From Phlebopus portentosus (Eukaryota; Basidiomycota; Agaricomycetes; Boletales; Boletinellaceae), in contig JAYXKI010000010.1 of NCBI GenBank assembly GCA_037892935.1, positions 248,001 through 312,000 of the forward strand: a DNA stretch of 64,000 nucleotides. The letters run 5' to 3'. The translations under genes and the position numbers were made by a program. The notes under the pieces were generated by a model. The model made no database searches. It was given only the letters and a program-made list of their open reading frames with translations, and had not been told where the DNA came from. Of this stretch, positions 10,641 through 22,289 are shown in pieces (position 1 is the first letter of the stretch; the number at the start of each line of letters is the position of its first letter).

Positions 10641-11230
10641 GTTTAACGATCCGATCCCTTTATTGTCTTCCTCTTTCGTCTCTCTGTCTTTGTCCACAGC
10701 ATTGTCCCGTTTTTCTCCTATCATCATATCAGTGTCACCTTTATCTAGCACAATATCGGAAGGCTCACGCACAAAAGTATTGTACACTTCACAATATTCT
10801 TTCCCTTCTTATTCGTCTCTGGCGGATAGCATCATACCAAGCTCTCTATGCATGCAGGATCCGTAGACGGCCAATGATATAGCAGAAGTGAATCTGACAT
10901 CATTTTGAGCAATCACAGCAAGAATTGGTGGGTGCGAGAATTGGTGAGTGTGAAAGAACAGAGTTGGCGTACATAAGCAAATATGATTCCTAGTCCTCAA
11001 CACTTTCCAATGTCCGGACGCCCTTCACGGCTTCACGACGCTTCCGCTTCAAATTACGCGTCAGCCCGGGGGTCCCAGATTAAATATCAAGTGACGAGGT
11101 CAGAAGGGCGCGGGGAAAAGGTACATTTAGGATCAAAATATAACTGTAGCCTCGCGTATTAGGTGCGGTCCTGGTGGGTTGTAGGAGATCAGAATTGGAA
11201 CATAGTCAGACTGGTGGTGATGGCGCGGGA
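10641..11230. other. 3' flank of AT-hook copy B
   Basis: Conserved with 3,330-3,720 (for example GACATCATTTTGAGCAATCACAGCAAGAATTGG at about 10,898), but without a gene. It separates the broken AT-hook copy from the remnant of the convergent gene. Confidence 0.45.
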
Positions 11231-12560
11231 ATAGTTGGAAGCTCTTCGTCTAACTCGAAGTCGAGACTCCCGGGACTGAGAGCCAGCTACAAAATGAGCA
11301 TTCAGGAATGAGCGAAGGAAAACTTGTGACAAGAAATGACCATACCATCTCAGGTATGAGAGTTAACTGTCTTTAAGCTTTATTGTTTGGACCGGGGATA
11401 TCGGCTCAGTTTGAGTTACTTTGTTTCCAGCTCCTCTGTAAGCACGAGGATTGAGAGTACGTTCAGTCACAATGTTTGCCTTTCCATGTTTTTCGGTCGA
11501 CATCAAAGAGAGTGCGGACCGTTGACATCAGTGGCCAAGTCGCTCAACACCACCTTAGTCATCGTAGTTGCCAGATCTGTTTCTTGCTCCACCAGAACCG
11601 AAAAGGGAGTCGAGTAAGGCAAGAGAACGGGATTTTTCTTCAGCAAAGGTTATTACCACGTCGTGCTAATGCTCGACGTGATGGGGTTCGCCAGAAACGA
11701 TGCCAGCGCCAAGGTCAACAAGAAGTGATGTAGGACCGGGCAGAGGCGAAGGGAATGGAGAAAGACAATGTAGGTGATTGAATGCGACCTCCTTGGGATG
11801 CTTTTCGATTGACGGCAAATTTTCGTGCGTGTATGTAGTTCCTCACTTATCCGGAACGATATTCCTTCTCCTAGCTCGTACGAGGATTTAATTCCTCACA
11901 TTTTCTTCTTTCCGCGGTTCGCCGGTCGGCTTTTGCGAAACAGGAGACACAGAATCTGGCAGTGGTCGAGGAGGACGCAGCGGTTGGAGGCGACTGATCT
12001 GGCAAGAGGCGTAACACGGCAGCCAGGATGGAGAGACGTCGGAACGTAGAGAGACGACTCAGCAGTGTGCGCGCCTTGTGTGTTAGGTACTAGACGCCGT
12101 CGCTTGGTTGGTCGATTTTCAGAGTTACTACCACTTTCATTCCCTTGTTTGATTTTGTAGAGTTGTAGACATGAGCCAAAGGCCGACAGAAATTGAAGTC
12201 TGGAACAAAAAAAGTGATCAAATAAGAAAGGCTCACCGTTCTCGAAGATGAGGTTTTGCTTTGCCGATACGTAATACTTCCTTCAATGTCGTCCTCAAGA
12301 ATTCTGACCTTTTCTGAAACTGAAGCTTCTTAACGCGCAATTTCGCAAAGTGCGACTTCGTTGATTCAATGGTCACGTAAGCGTACGGGCCATAGTTGAC
12401 CAGGGGTATCGAGAGCCTTGTTCCCAACCGGGGAAGAAAACAGAGGCTCATGGTCGGCGGCAGATATTTGATGAGTACGCTCAATTAATTTGCTATCACC
12501 GGGACCTCTGAGCCGCTCAACGTCGAGAAGGACCCGCCTAACGCGCAATCCAGCATCAGC
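11230..12560 (-). pseudogene. Remnant of the convergent gene, copy B
   Basis: On the minus strand this region contains pieces alignable to arm C (plus strand 26,640-28,130): the patch at 12,380-12,480, an exon-like stretch near 12,230-12,260 followed by an intron-like border, a Ser/Pro-rich stretch at 11,940-12,050 and the SLDFELDEELPTI end near 11,260. No single open frame spans them and the reading frame differs from piece to piece. No domain is recognised. It runs tail-to-tail toward the broken AT-hook copy, as in the other two cassettes. Confidence 0.4.
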
Positions 12561-12759
12561 CAGTAGCGCGTGCGCGATAAAGACATACTGTAGCTAATAA
12601 CAGAGAACAACAAAGAACATGGCTGCTTCTGGCTGACCAACTCGGAGAATTCCGTGTTCTTTCTTCATGGCTCGAACACGTCACCCACACCTTCAACACG
12701 TTCCCAAGGTTCAAGTGCTCGCAAGAACTTGAACCCTGTACTTATCCTGCAGCGTTGCA

Positions 12760-13450
12760 CTCAGACTCATTCTGTCATTGTGAATACCCATCTCGTGCAT
12801 ATAGATTGGTGATCTGCAGCAAGGTGTACAGGTCACGGTTCCATTCAGGTTGGCAGGAACGAGGCGAAACCAATTCTGGACCAGTTCGTCAGATGATCCA
12901 GCGCTTGTTTGATGCTGTTATCCCTCTTTCCTGTACGTGAGCTCCAAGATCACGCGTTTTCCTGCTCTTGTAGCTTCCATGATGGATTCTTCGCTGGAGG
13001 TCTATTCGATTCCTTTACTAAAACTGAGCCACCGTAGGGTTCTACCGTTGTTGCACGCTCAGGATAAGTTGTTTAATCAGTGGTCTATCTTACTTCCCAG
13101 GCATCATGGATTCCGAATGATGTCAATCAGATAAGCATCAGCGAGTACGAATCGCCCCAGACAATGGTCTTCGGCGCACGAAGTGATCTCTTCGAACAAC
13201 TACTTATCCGACAGCGTCTGATAGCGCCCTAGCACCTTTACTTTTCAATGTGTCGAGTTTGAAGGAAGCGCTTCGGAACGAGTAATCCTCGTGTAATGTC
13301 TTTCGATGACCATAAAGAGGAATCGCCTGCTCCACTCGCGTTGTATCGATTTGCCAGTCGGATAAACTGGATACCAAGGATATGCGCTAGTAGTATATCG
13401 AGGTTGTCATTGAACCTTTTTGGCCTATCACGGTGCCTCAACTTGTTTCA
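12760..13450. repeat. Anonymous repeat block X, inverted copy at about 32.69-33.48 kb
   Basis: Several stretches match the reverse complement of 32,690-33,480. Examples are GAAACCAATTCTGGACCAGT near 12,866 against the GGCCCAGAAACTTAGTTTCGC region near 33,280, GAATGATGTCAATCAGATAAGCATCAGCG near 13,116 against about 33,010, and AGGTTGTCATTGAACCTTTTTGGCC near 13,400 against about 32,725. Neither copy has an open frame of note. Flanks differ, so it was duplicated separately from the large arms or was separated from them later. Confidence 0.6.
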
Positions 13451-13896
13451 ATTTCGGTTCACTTAACTTACTTTGGCCATTTGAACACCGGTCATATCCT
13501 TACGTTTCATGAAGACTCTTTTAGTTGTAATGGATTTAGGTACCTGGTTTCTAAATGTCTTGTTTGCGGAGGGTATTTTGTGAAACAGGAGGCTTCTAAT
13601 ACTGGTTCTCGCCATTCGCCGTGGATTAATTACTTGATCTCTGATGTCTTACCCGTCCAAATCACAGTTAGCTGGATTCTACACCGAGCTGGACGGAGAA
13701 TCATAATGCTAATCCGTAAGATAACTAGATGATTGTCGTGTTCGGACTTTGCCTTTCCGACTGTATTGTTAAATCTTCCAACTACGTATATCCGCTATTC
13801 TGTTCACGCCTCGAACATGCTGTTTTAATTCGCAATAGCCGTTCACGGAGCAGAAAATTTTCGAGTACGGATCTTGGGTGAAAAGACGGTCGGGCA

Positions 13897-13902
13897 TATA
13901 AA
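13897..13902 (+). promoter_or_regulatory. TATA box of DM9-like gene 1
   Basis: TATAAA lies 61 bp before the ATG at 13,963 and is followed by a C/T-rich stretch, matching the spacing at other genes in this window. Confidence 0.55.
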
Positions 13903-13962
13903 GTCAAGCTCTCTCCTCTCAAAGGCGCTTCTAGCACTTACAACAGCCGCACTCCCTAAACC

Positions 13963-15346
13963 ATGCTAGTTAACTTTGAAAATCTCTTGGATGCCGTCTC
14001 ATCTATCCCCCACATCGGGCAGATCCTAGCTGTCACGATCACCATCGGTGTAGCGATCTACAAGGAAGCCGAGGTGAGGCATTCTCCTCAGACTCAATAA
14101 TATAAACATGAGTACTGACACCGAATTACGTAGAATCTTGAGCCTACACTCAAGGCCGAACAGAAACTCGCAGAGGAAGCAGAGTACATCCTCAGAAGCA
14201 TTGGCTCGTGCAGCCAGAAGTTGATGGCTTGCGATCCAATCCATCTGAAAAAGCTAGAAGGAGTAATACGGGAACTGAACGAGTCGGTCTATCCGCCAGC
14301 GAGGTCCGAATATGAGCTTACCTTTAAACCTCTAGGGTCGCTGAGCAAGCCCGGCTTCGTATGTTTGAAACTGCTTGTGCACGAGACAGACACAGACGCA
14401 GATACGGGAAGACGGCCGCGGAAGTCTATGAATGCCTTGTAAAGCCATCCGACGTCTGGAGCCTGGAAATAAAATTAGATGAGGTCAGAGATAAATTCAT
14501 TGTACGTAGACTTATTGATAGCTCTGTCTTGGATTCATCGCGTGCTAATGGCTCACACAGAAAGCGCTCGAGTATATCAGTGTGCTAGGAGGTCACAATA
14601 TAGACACTTGTCCTCCACCATATCGTACAGACGAAAAGAAAGACTTATGCACAGAAAAGTACTCTGAACGAGTTAGATGGGTAAGCATCAGAGAAGTAGA
14701 AGGAGATCCAGACACATTTGCGAAACTGGTGCCTGTGTGCCGATTTGAGGACTCCGGAAACCACGAGATGTGGTACATTGCTCGGGTATTCTATTATGTA
14801 TGTATACTGCCTTTCAATCACTGTGATCTCAAAAAGCTCAATCCGGATCTCTCTCATCGATAGGGTAGTTTCCGTGAGTAATATTTGAAGATAGTTAAAG
14901 ATCGCAAATACTGACTCCATACCCAAAGAGCCAGGGAAGTACAAACCAGGGCATGGCGCATACTTCGGACATAGACGCGAAGCGCTGCAGGCGAATGACT
15001 TCCACTTCGACGTTCTTGTCGCCGAGCCTGGAAGCATTCGCTGGAAGCCTATGTCCGGCACGTTCACAGAAAGTCATTTCGAGCGACTTAATCCTGTGAA
15101 TGGATGCCGAGAAAACGATAAAACCAGACTTGCGGTTGTCTGGGCGTGGGCCAAGGAACACATGAAAATTGGTATTTTCGCTGACAAGGCCATCCAGCCT
15201 GGAAAGGCCGGTCCTAAGCTAGAGTGTGCATATGTCATTGCCGGGAAAGAGGAGAAGAAAATTGAGGTAGAGTCGACTGATGACCCTAGTTTGCTTCTTT
15301 TTCTGATCCTTGGCTACAGAAATATGACGTTCTCGTATATACGTAG
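13963..15346 (+). CDS. DM9-like (DUF3421-like) repeat protein 1
   Basis: Exon 1 (13,963-14,073) encodes a short hydrophobic helix (ILAVTITIGVAIY). Helical exons follow (EQKLAEEAEYIL; a phase shift after an intron leads into VAEQARLRMFETAC). The C-terminal half resembles two DM9 repeats: a first with WYIARVFY, then PGKYKPGHGAYFGHRREAL ending FDVLVAEPG, and a second with IQPGKAGPKLECAYVIAGKEEKK, intron, KYDVLVYT and stop (15,344-15,346). PGK plus a terminal Y-[DE]-V-L-V is the DM9 signature; in animals DM9 proteins are mannose-binding pattern-recognition lectins. A carbohydrate-binding role here is inferred from family. A diverged inverted paralogue lies at 37,934-39,426. Exact intron borders in the middle were not all resolved. 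Confidence 0.6.
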
Positions 15347-15857
15347 CTGGTCGGCGATGGCAGGTCTTTGGACCAGCTGATGAATAAGGATGTGACTGTA
15401 TGTATCTGGAAGCAAATCACGTAATTTATGTGCTAGCTCATCTTGTCCACCCGCCGATCAACTTCTAGTAGCGGCGTCTATCTAGCTTTCAAGCATGAAT
15501 TTTGTTTAGGTACCTCTTGACACGAGCTGTTGTGATGTCGTCAGTTTGCACTGAGTCCTCTTGAAGGACAATTCCGTCCCCTGAATAAATACTTGACTTT
15601 GAGCACTGACGAATGAGAGTCAAGCATCATTGGCCAAATTCACCCATCGGCACTGCACTTCAAACGATGACGCATATGTGAGAAATACGTTCTGGTGGTC
15701 TGTGAGAATAAATATATATACTATCTTTCTGGGACCTATGAGTATTGATTGAGGAGGGTGAGCGTGACATATTGTAATGACATAATACAATTATGAATAA
15801 TACTCTGCATTACATAATTTATATACTCCGATTTTTCTCGCTCATCTATCTTTATCC
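15347..15857. other. Intergenic region between DM9-like gene 1 and F-box gene 1
   Basis: No gene seen. It contains an AT-rich TATA-like stretch (AATATATATACTATC, about 15,711) about 145 bp before the F-box gene's first ATG. Confidence 0.5.
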
Positions 15858-17591
15858 ATGGCCTGCATAGCGACAGAGCCGCGGCCGTTTCATTCCTGCA
15901 GACAATACTCAGTACGCGAGCCACGTATGAAAAACATGGCGGTCGGGCCTCTCCTTGGAGTCCTTCGAACAAGACTCTTAGTCTTATTGTTTTTAGGAAA
16001 TATAAAGTCTCCTTTTCAGTTTCTACCCTTTATGACACCCGCAAAATATCTATCTGACCTGTCCACCGCTTCAAACGAACGCTTCCTTTCTGTCATCAAG
16101 ATGCGCGGGAAGGAGAATACCATCGTCTCAAATTGCTCGATTGTCAATACGATATCGGGAACACCAGTCAAACTCACGTTGAAGTGCGCCACGATGAATA
16201 CGACCTTTGAAGGACTGAATGTGTCTTGGGATGTGCTTGATTACATCTTCCGCCTATTTCTCTACGAGCGCGATATTCAGGGAAACCGTGTCGCTTTCAC
16301 TAGATACACACTGCAGCCAACGCTGCGTGCGGCATCCAACGTATGTCGATTCTGGTACGACGTCGCTACGAATCACCTGTACAGGGAGATCTACCTTTCA
16401 TCGAGGAACGCTGCAATACGCTTGACGAGATCCCTCGATGAAAACCCTCATCTTCGTCCCCTCGTACGCCAGTACTACTTATCCTTTCCGCTATCGCTGA
16501 GCTCCAGAGACGTGCACATCGACCGTCACTCCGTTCCCAAGGATTACTTCAACGAAGACACATTGTATAAACTATGCCCTCATCTTCTTTGTGTTCGTCA
16601 GCAAGTCGACAAGATATCATTACTCTCGCGTCTGGTCGAGCTGGATATCAGACACATAACTCATCTCGAGCTGGCGGGACGGGATATTGTAACGAAGGAA
16701 GGTTGGATATTTTTTCCGCCGTCCATTGAGTTGCCTTTACTTCAGTCCCTTACAATCTCCTCCAACAAGAACTGCCCTGTCTGGAACGAGAGATTCCGAT
16801 GGTTTGTTATGCCTCGATTGCGTCACCTGAGGTTGTCCGGACCCTCGCCGTTGGGGTGGAGGAGATTTACACTGCCAGAACACTCGCCTCTCATCAACAC
16901 CTTAGAATTCTTTGATGTGAGAACTCGTATCATCTGGGACTTGTTTGATACCTATCACAATCCGCTCAACCCCATCAAGAAGACGCTTGAAGTCCTGACA
17001 ATCACTTGCCTGGATCCTAAAGAATGGATCTGCGAACATGCATGCCGTTCTCTCCGGTTCCTTGAGAATCTGAAAGAACTTTGCATTTCTTTCCACCTCT
17101 TCGCTGTCGCGCCGCTCGACGTCGAGACTCTTCCGCCTCGCCTAACGAAGCTCGCCATCATAGGAGAAGAAGGATTCTCATACTGCATCGAGCTAAACCT
17201 GCTACCCGGACTTTTCAAACTATGCCGTGTCCTATGGTTACGACGAGAAAAGGCCTCCCTGAGGGATCTGAGGCACGTTGAATTGCAAGTAAAAGATGTG
17301 GAGAAGCATCAATTCCTATTCTACGACATTCCTGGGTTGGATCTCAGACTAGGATGCAACTGGCATTATGATAGTGATCGTGAGTGTTCAATACATATAT
17401 TTATATGCCGGGCAACCCAATATTTATTATCTTCCTTGCACAATAGAGAGAACGTGACAACACCCTTCTCAGGAAGCAGTCGACTTTCCACGGCGGAGAA
17501 AAGCGATAGGTTCAAGTACAATCTTGATATTCGAAATGGCTTCTTGCACACGGTCTTTTATGTTTCTGCCTGTCCTTACTTGAATAAATGA
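15858..17591 (+). CDS. F-box/LRR-like protein 1
   Basis: Open frame of 577 residues. The F-box-like helix lies near residues 118-180 (SWDVLDYIFRLFLYER ... CRFWYDVATNHLYREIYL), then a leucine-rich region of irregular repeats (HITHLEL, LPLLQSLTI, MPRLRHLRLS). F-box proteins bind Skp1 in SCF ubiquitin ligases, and the repeats would choose the substrate. Residues before Met113 (16,194) look unlike the family and the paralogue at 33,881-35,164 begins close to its F-box, so the true start may be 16,194 or an earlier exon. A GTGAGT near 17,380 and a CAATAG near 17,447 could remove an AT-rich intron close to the end, giving a different C-terminus. Shared phrases with the paralogue include LDEN, RPLV, LCP and HSPLI. 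Confidence 0.65.
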   Translation: MACIATEPRPFHSCRQYSVREPRMKNMAVGPLLGVLRTRLLVLLFLGNIKSPFQFLPFMTPAKYLSDLSTASNERFLSVIKMRGKENTIVSNCSIVNTISGTPVKLTLKCATMNTTFEGLNVSWDVLDYIFRLFLYERDIQGNRVAFTRYTLQPTLRAASNVCRFWYDVATNHLYREIYLSSRNAAIRLTRSLDENPHLRPLVRQYYLSFPLSLSSRDVHIDRHSVPKDYFNEDTLYKLCPHLLCVRQQVDKISLLSRLVELDIRHITHLELAGRDIVTKEGWIFFPPSIELPLLQSLTISSNKNCPVWNERFRWFVMPRLRHLRLSGPSPLGWRRFTLPEHSPLINTLEFFDVRTRIIWDLFDTYHNPLNPIKKTLEVLTITCLDPKEWICEHACRSLRFLENLKELCISFHLFAVAPLDVETLPPRLTKLAIIGEEGFSYCIELNLLPGLFKLCRVLWLRREKASLRDLRHVELQVKDVEKHQFLFYDIPGLDLRLGCNWHYDSDRECSIHIFICRATQYLLSSLHNRENVTTPFSGSSRLSTAEKSDRFKYNLDIRNGFLHTVFYVSACPYLNK

Positions 17592-17919
17592 TACCAGGAC
17601 AACAGGTATGAAATGATGAAGCCTTGAACGCAATCGAAAACACAATCAAAACTCGGAATAAAGTTAAATTCGTTTGGATAAATTCTACAATTACCGCCCC
17701 GCCCCAAAATGAAAAGAGAAAGACATGAAAGGAAAGTAGCGGAAAGCATTTATGGAAGCATTAGCAATAATCAGTGTATCAATCCAAGAAGCTGAAATTC
17801 CAATTACAAGAATGAATGAATGAAATAAGGGGATGATGATTACATTAGTTACAAACCAGTTCAAGGTTGTGTTCACACAACCGGACCACTTGGTCTTAGT
17901 TGCATACTCAGCTTCGGTT
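17592..17919. other. Short convergent intergenic region
   Basis: 3' flanks of the F-box gene (+) and the copper ATPase gene (-). AT-rich, no coding signal. Confidence 0.6.
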
Positions 17920-20900
17920 TCATACTGTCTGCGTCATCTCCACAGGTAGCTGGCTATACCCGGCTTTATCTCTCCTTGAGCTCACAAGCGAGCACACAGT
18001 ATTCCACGCATCTGCAATCGCTCTCCTGATACTCTCCAAGACCGTTTCCCCTGGTCGTTGTTCCCCGGGCATCAAGCTCTCCTCCGGCCTTCTCCACCAG
18101 CGCAACAGCAAGCTGCTCGTCACAACGCTCACGCTCGAGAACGCCATCATCGCGCCGGCCATCATAGGGTGGAGATGTAATCCGAAGGGCAAGAAAAGAC
18201 CCATGGCGAGCGGGATGCCAAAGATGTTGTAGATGCACGCCCAGACGAGGTTCCGGCGGATGACGCCGTAGATGGAGCGCGAGAGGTGCAGTGCGGCGAC
18301 GACGTCGAGGAGATCGGACCGCATGAGCACGATGTCGGCTGCCTCGATCGCGACGGATGTCCCGGAGGAGAGTGCAATCCCGACGTCGGCGGCGACGAGC
18401 GCGGGAGAGTCATTTATTCCATCGCCGACCTGGAAATGAAGTATGTAATTAGCATTGAACAAGTAAGAGAGAGAAAGGAAAAAGTACCATTGCGACACCA
18501 CCGCGATCCTTCTCCATCAACTCCGCAACAACTTTCGCTTTACCCTTCGGGCTCATCCGTGCCCAGACACCATTAGTACTAATCCCCACTTCCTTGGCGA
18601 TCGCCATAGCTGTCGTCCGTCCGTCTCCTGTCATCATGTTCACTTCGATACCCATAGCCCGCAGTGCTTTAATCGCACGCGCAGATGAAGGTTTAGGCAC
18701 ATCCGACAGGGAGATGGCTAGGATTGGCCGGACATGTGCGGACGATTTCTGGGATGCTGACGTGGAACTAGCGAGCGAGACGAAGATGACTGTTCGGCCT
18801 TGTTCTTCTTCCCGTTCCGCAAAAGACGACAACTCCGTGGGTAAATGCGCGTCATCATATTCCGACTGAGAGACGAATCGCGCCGTACCGACGTACAGCG
18901 TGTAACACAGACTCGAGGCTTCCAGCGTCATCGTCGATTTGACACCTGCGCCCGTAACACTCTCAAATGCATCAATATTCACTTCCGGGACATTGGACAT
19001 CGACTTGGCGAGCACGTCCTTCCCATACGTCGCAACGGCCTTAGCAAGCGGGTGTTCCGAGCGCGCTTCCGCAGCAGCAACCATCGCAAGGGCCGCAGCG
19101 CGCGAAGTCACTCCATCCGCACAGGGCGCCGAGAGTGGCTGCTCAATGAACTTGCCTACTTTCGGTGTCGGGTGCCATCTGCATGAGGATCGGCTTCAAG
19201 ACCGGATGGTACCCACGCCAGCCCGACGACTTGTAACTTCCCTTCTGTGACTGTACCAGTCTTGTCAAGTATGATTCGCCTGATGCTTTTGCTAGCTTCC
19301 AAAGCCCGTCCACCCTTGATCAGGATCCCGTTCTGCGCACCGACGCCAGTACCAACCATGATCGCCGTCGGAGTGCTCAGTCCAAGTGCACAGGGGCACG
19401 CAACAACCACAACAGATATGCACAACTTCAAACAGACCGCGAGCTTGCTCGTCCCATGCCCGTGGAATATCGTTGGGAGTTTCATATCAGGAACAATATG
19501 CGAGATGATCATCCATCCTACAAAGGTGATCACCGCCAGAGATATAACGGCTGGGACGAAGAACCCAGCAACGCGATCTGCGAAAGCCTGAATGGGAGCT
19601 TTGTTTGTCTGTGCGTCTTCAACGAGTTTTACGATCTGAGCGAGTGCGGTGTCCTTCCCTGCTCGTGTAACTTGCATGTCGAACGTCCCTAGACCATTGA
19701 CCGTCCCGCCGATAACGTTGTCTCCCACCCGCTTGATGACAGGTACAGGCTCGCCTGTCACTGCGCTTTCATCGACACTGGAAGAACCACGAATGACAGT
19801 CCCGTCTGCAGGGACTTTATCTCCCGGCACCAGCTTGATAATATCGCCAGGCTGAATGAGTTCCGTCGCGATCCTCTTTTCCTGTGTACACTCGGGTGCG
19901 TCAGTGTAAATTGTAGCCATACTCGGACTCAAAGCCATAAGATCCGTAAGTGCGGCGCTCGTCTTTCCCTTCGCCTTGTTCTCTAGGAATCGTCCAAGAG
20001 AGACGAACATGATAAGCATTGTGCTCGTGTCGAAGAACACGGATGGTCTGCATTCCCATGGCTCTTCCGGGCAGAAAGCGGCGTAGATCATTGCCAGTAA
20101 TGAATAAATATATGCAGCACTTGTGCCGATAGTAACAAGTACGTCCATAGTGGCAGAACCATGTTTCAGCGCTTTATACGAGTTCTTGTAGAACTTCTTC
20201 CCTAACCAGAATTGTACCGGTGTAGTCAGTGCGAGTGCTAGGACATCGCCGAGGAATACCCCATGGATAATCTTGTAGTTCACAATTGGCCTGAGGAAAG
20301 AAATATGCTGGCACACCATACTGATGAAGAACACAGGCATGGCGAACGAGAAGGCCGTCCAGAATCGCGCTCGCCATTCTTGGATGTCCTTCGATCGCGT
20401 AAGTGAACGTGACTGTGTCGCGTCTTCGTGGTCTGAAACGACAGCGTCGAAACCCATATCCTCTATTCGCTCAACCAACTCTCTCGGGCTGACGAGTACT
20501 CGGTCGAACTCAATTTGAGCTGTTTCTGTTGTGAGTGACACAGCGACTTTCGAGACACCGGGCGTGGATGATAGACCCGTCTCGATGGTGTTTGTGCATG
20601 CTGAACATGTCATGCCAAATATTCGTAACGTAATGGTATCGGTCCGACTTGGAGGAATGAGCGTCGCGTCAAACCCCATATCGCTAATTTCCTGTAATCA
20701 GAGATGTCAGAATGAATCATGAATTCCAAAGATCTCATCAGCATACATCAATGATCTTTTCGACCGTCCATAATGATGGGTCGTATTCGACAACACCACG
20801 CTCAGCGAGTAAGGCCACCTTCACCGAATGAATACCATCCTGACCTCTGAGCATCCCCTCTATTGACTAGACAGCATTTTTCAGCTTTCTAGTCATTGAG

Positions 20901-21109
20901 CCGCAACGACAGAAGCAACTCACCTCCACGCAAGCACCACACGTCATACCCTCTACTCGCAGATCGCATTTCTCAGCCTCCTTCCCACCCTTCTGCTCTG
21001 CAAGTAATGACTTGTCGTCCTCCATAGGAAGGTGCACGTTCGATCCAAAGGCCGCCGACAAGGGCGTCTTTGCCAGGATCGAGGTAAAAGCACTTGTGAA
21101 CGCAGACAT
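17920..21109 (-). CDS. ccc2: P1B-type copper-transporting ATPase (Ccc2/ATP7 family)
   Basis: Pumps Cu(I) into the late secretory pathway to load multicopper oxidases and laccases. Exons by frame: 21109-20924, 20866-20747, 20691-19217, 19178-18488, 18429-17920, giving 2,982 nt and 993 residues. Two N-terminal heavy-metal domains carry GMTCGAC and GMTCSAC. The actuator TGE lies in [10 protein letters not shown], the metal-site CPC in [10 protein letters not shown], the phosphorylation motif is DKTGT, the nucleotide-binding HP lies in SEHPLAKAV, and the hinge is [10 protein letters not shown]. Membrane helices flank them as in the family. The exon 3/4 join implies a 38-nt intron (19179-19216), very short for a fungus; a single missing base near 19,178 would equally restore the frame and keep the [14 protein letters not shown] segment. 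Gene and motifs are certain; only this join is open. Confidence 0.95.
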
Positions 21110-22214
21110 TGTGCGTCAGACAGATGTAAGCCTGATTTATGCTGTTTCGGATAGAGCGGAATCTGTAGAAGTACTAGGACGATAACAATACAGATATGCC
21201 AGCAGAGCAGAGCAGCGCGAGACAAAGGCAGAAATGAGGCACGTAGGCGGCCGGCGCTCGTGCGAGGGAGGCTTAAGAGTGTGAGAATGGCCTGACGGGC
21301 TTATTCAGACTGAGGGATCCGACACAAAAGCGGTGGTGGATGAAACAGAGAAAGATGTGGTCAGCGTGCGCCGGCGCAGGACGAGAGGGAAGGGCTGTCG
21401 CGACGGTTGTCGAAGTATTTGTACCGGCTCGTCGTTGCTGACGGCGACAAAGGCACACACCCGGCACGCTCACGCTTACTGGGCTCACGGTGGTCCGCTC
21501 TAATCTTATCGAGGTCTGTTTGGGTCGCTTTCTCCGTCGGGGAACAACTGACTAAGCGAACGACTTCCGAGCCTTTTTCGCGTCCTCCGAGACTTCGCAC
21601 AGCCACAACATTGCGTTTCTCGTGAGTGAAGCATCATCAACCACCTGCCAAAGCTGCCTCATTCAAACCCGTTCGAGGTGCCTTTGAAGACTCAAACATA
21701 CGTCATTTGTCTCAAAGACACTAGTACTGTTATCCATCGTGCAATCAGAAAGAGATACTCTTATCATTGTTCCCGCGGCAAAAAAACACTCGCTTCGTTG
21801 CAAAACGTGGGTGTGAGTGAGTGTACGTTCTCAATCGAAATATTCATGTTTTCCATCAAGGTACCATCTTTTGCATGAGAACTTCCCACTCAATCGGAAG
21901 TACCTTGCACGGACTTCGTCCACATCACTGTCAATTTACTCTCTCGCCAAGCCGTTAAAGCGTGGGTGCCCAAGATATCCACAAGTCACTTCACAGGATC
22001 AGAGATCAGAGCTCCTTTTCGTACTGCATCCGAGGTCGGTCGGGACTGCGATTGTGCAAAGGACCGGAGAAATGAGCCGAAGGAAAAAAAAAATGCATGT
22101 TGTGTTGCCATATCAAATAATTGATCGCAACGACTTTCTAACCGATACTCTAAGTATCTCCATTTGCTTTTATTTTCAGCCAACCCTTGTTTCGACGATT
22201 ATGTATGCGGCGAT
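21110..22214. other. Upstream region of the copper ATPase; single-copy spacer
   Basis: About 1.1 kb without a convincing gene. Short open frames on both strands lack domains and splice support. It does not match the other repeat blocks and separates the ATPase promoter from the inner edge of arm C. Copper-response elements of the Mac1 or Cuf1 type were not clearly seen. Confidence 0.5.
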
Positions 22215-22289
22215 TTCCAGTGGTGCAGAAAGTCATAGATATTTCTAATACATCACTACGCTTGTATATAGGTATCAAACAAACAAACA

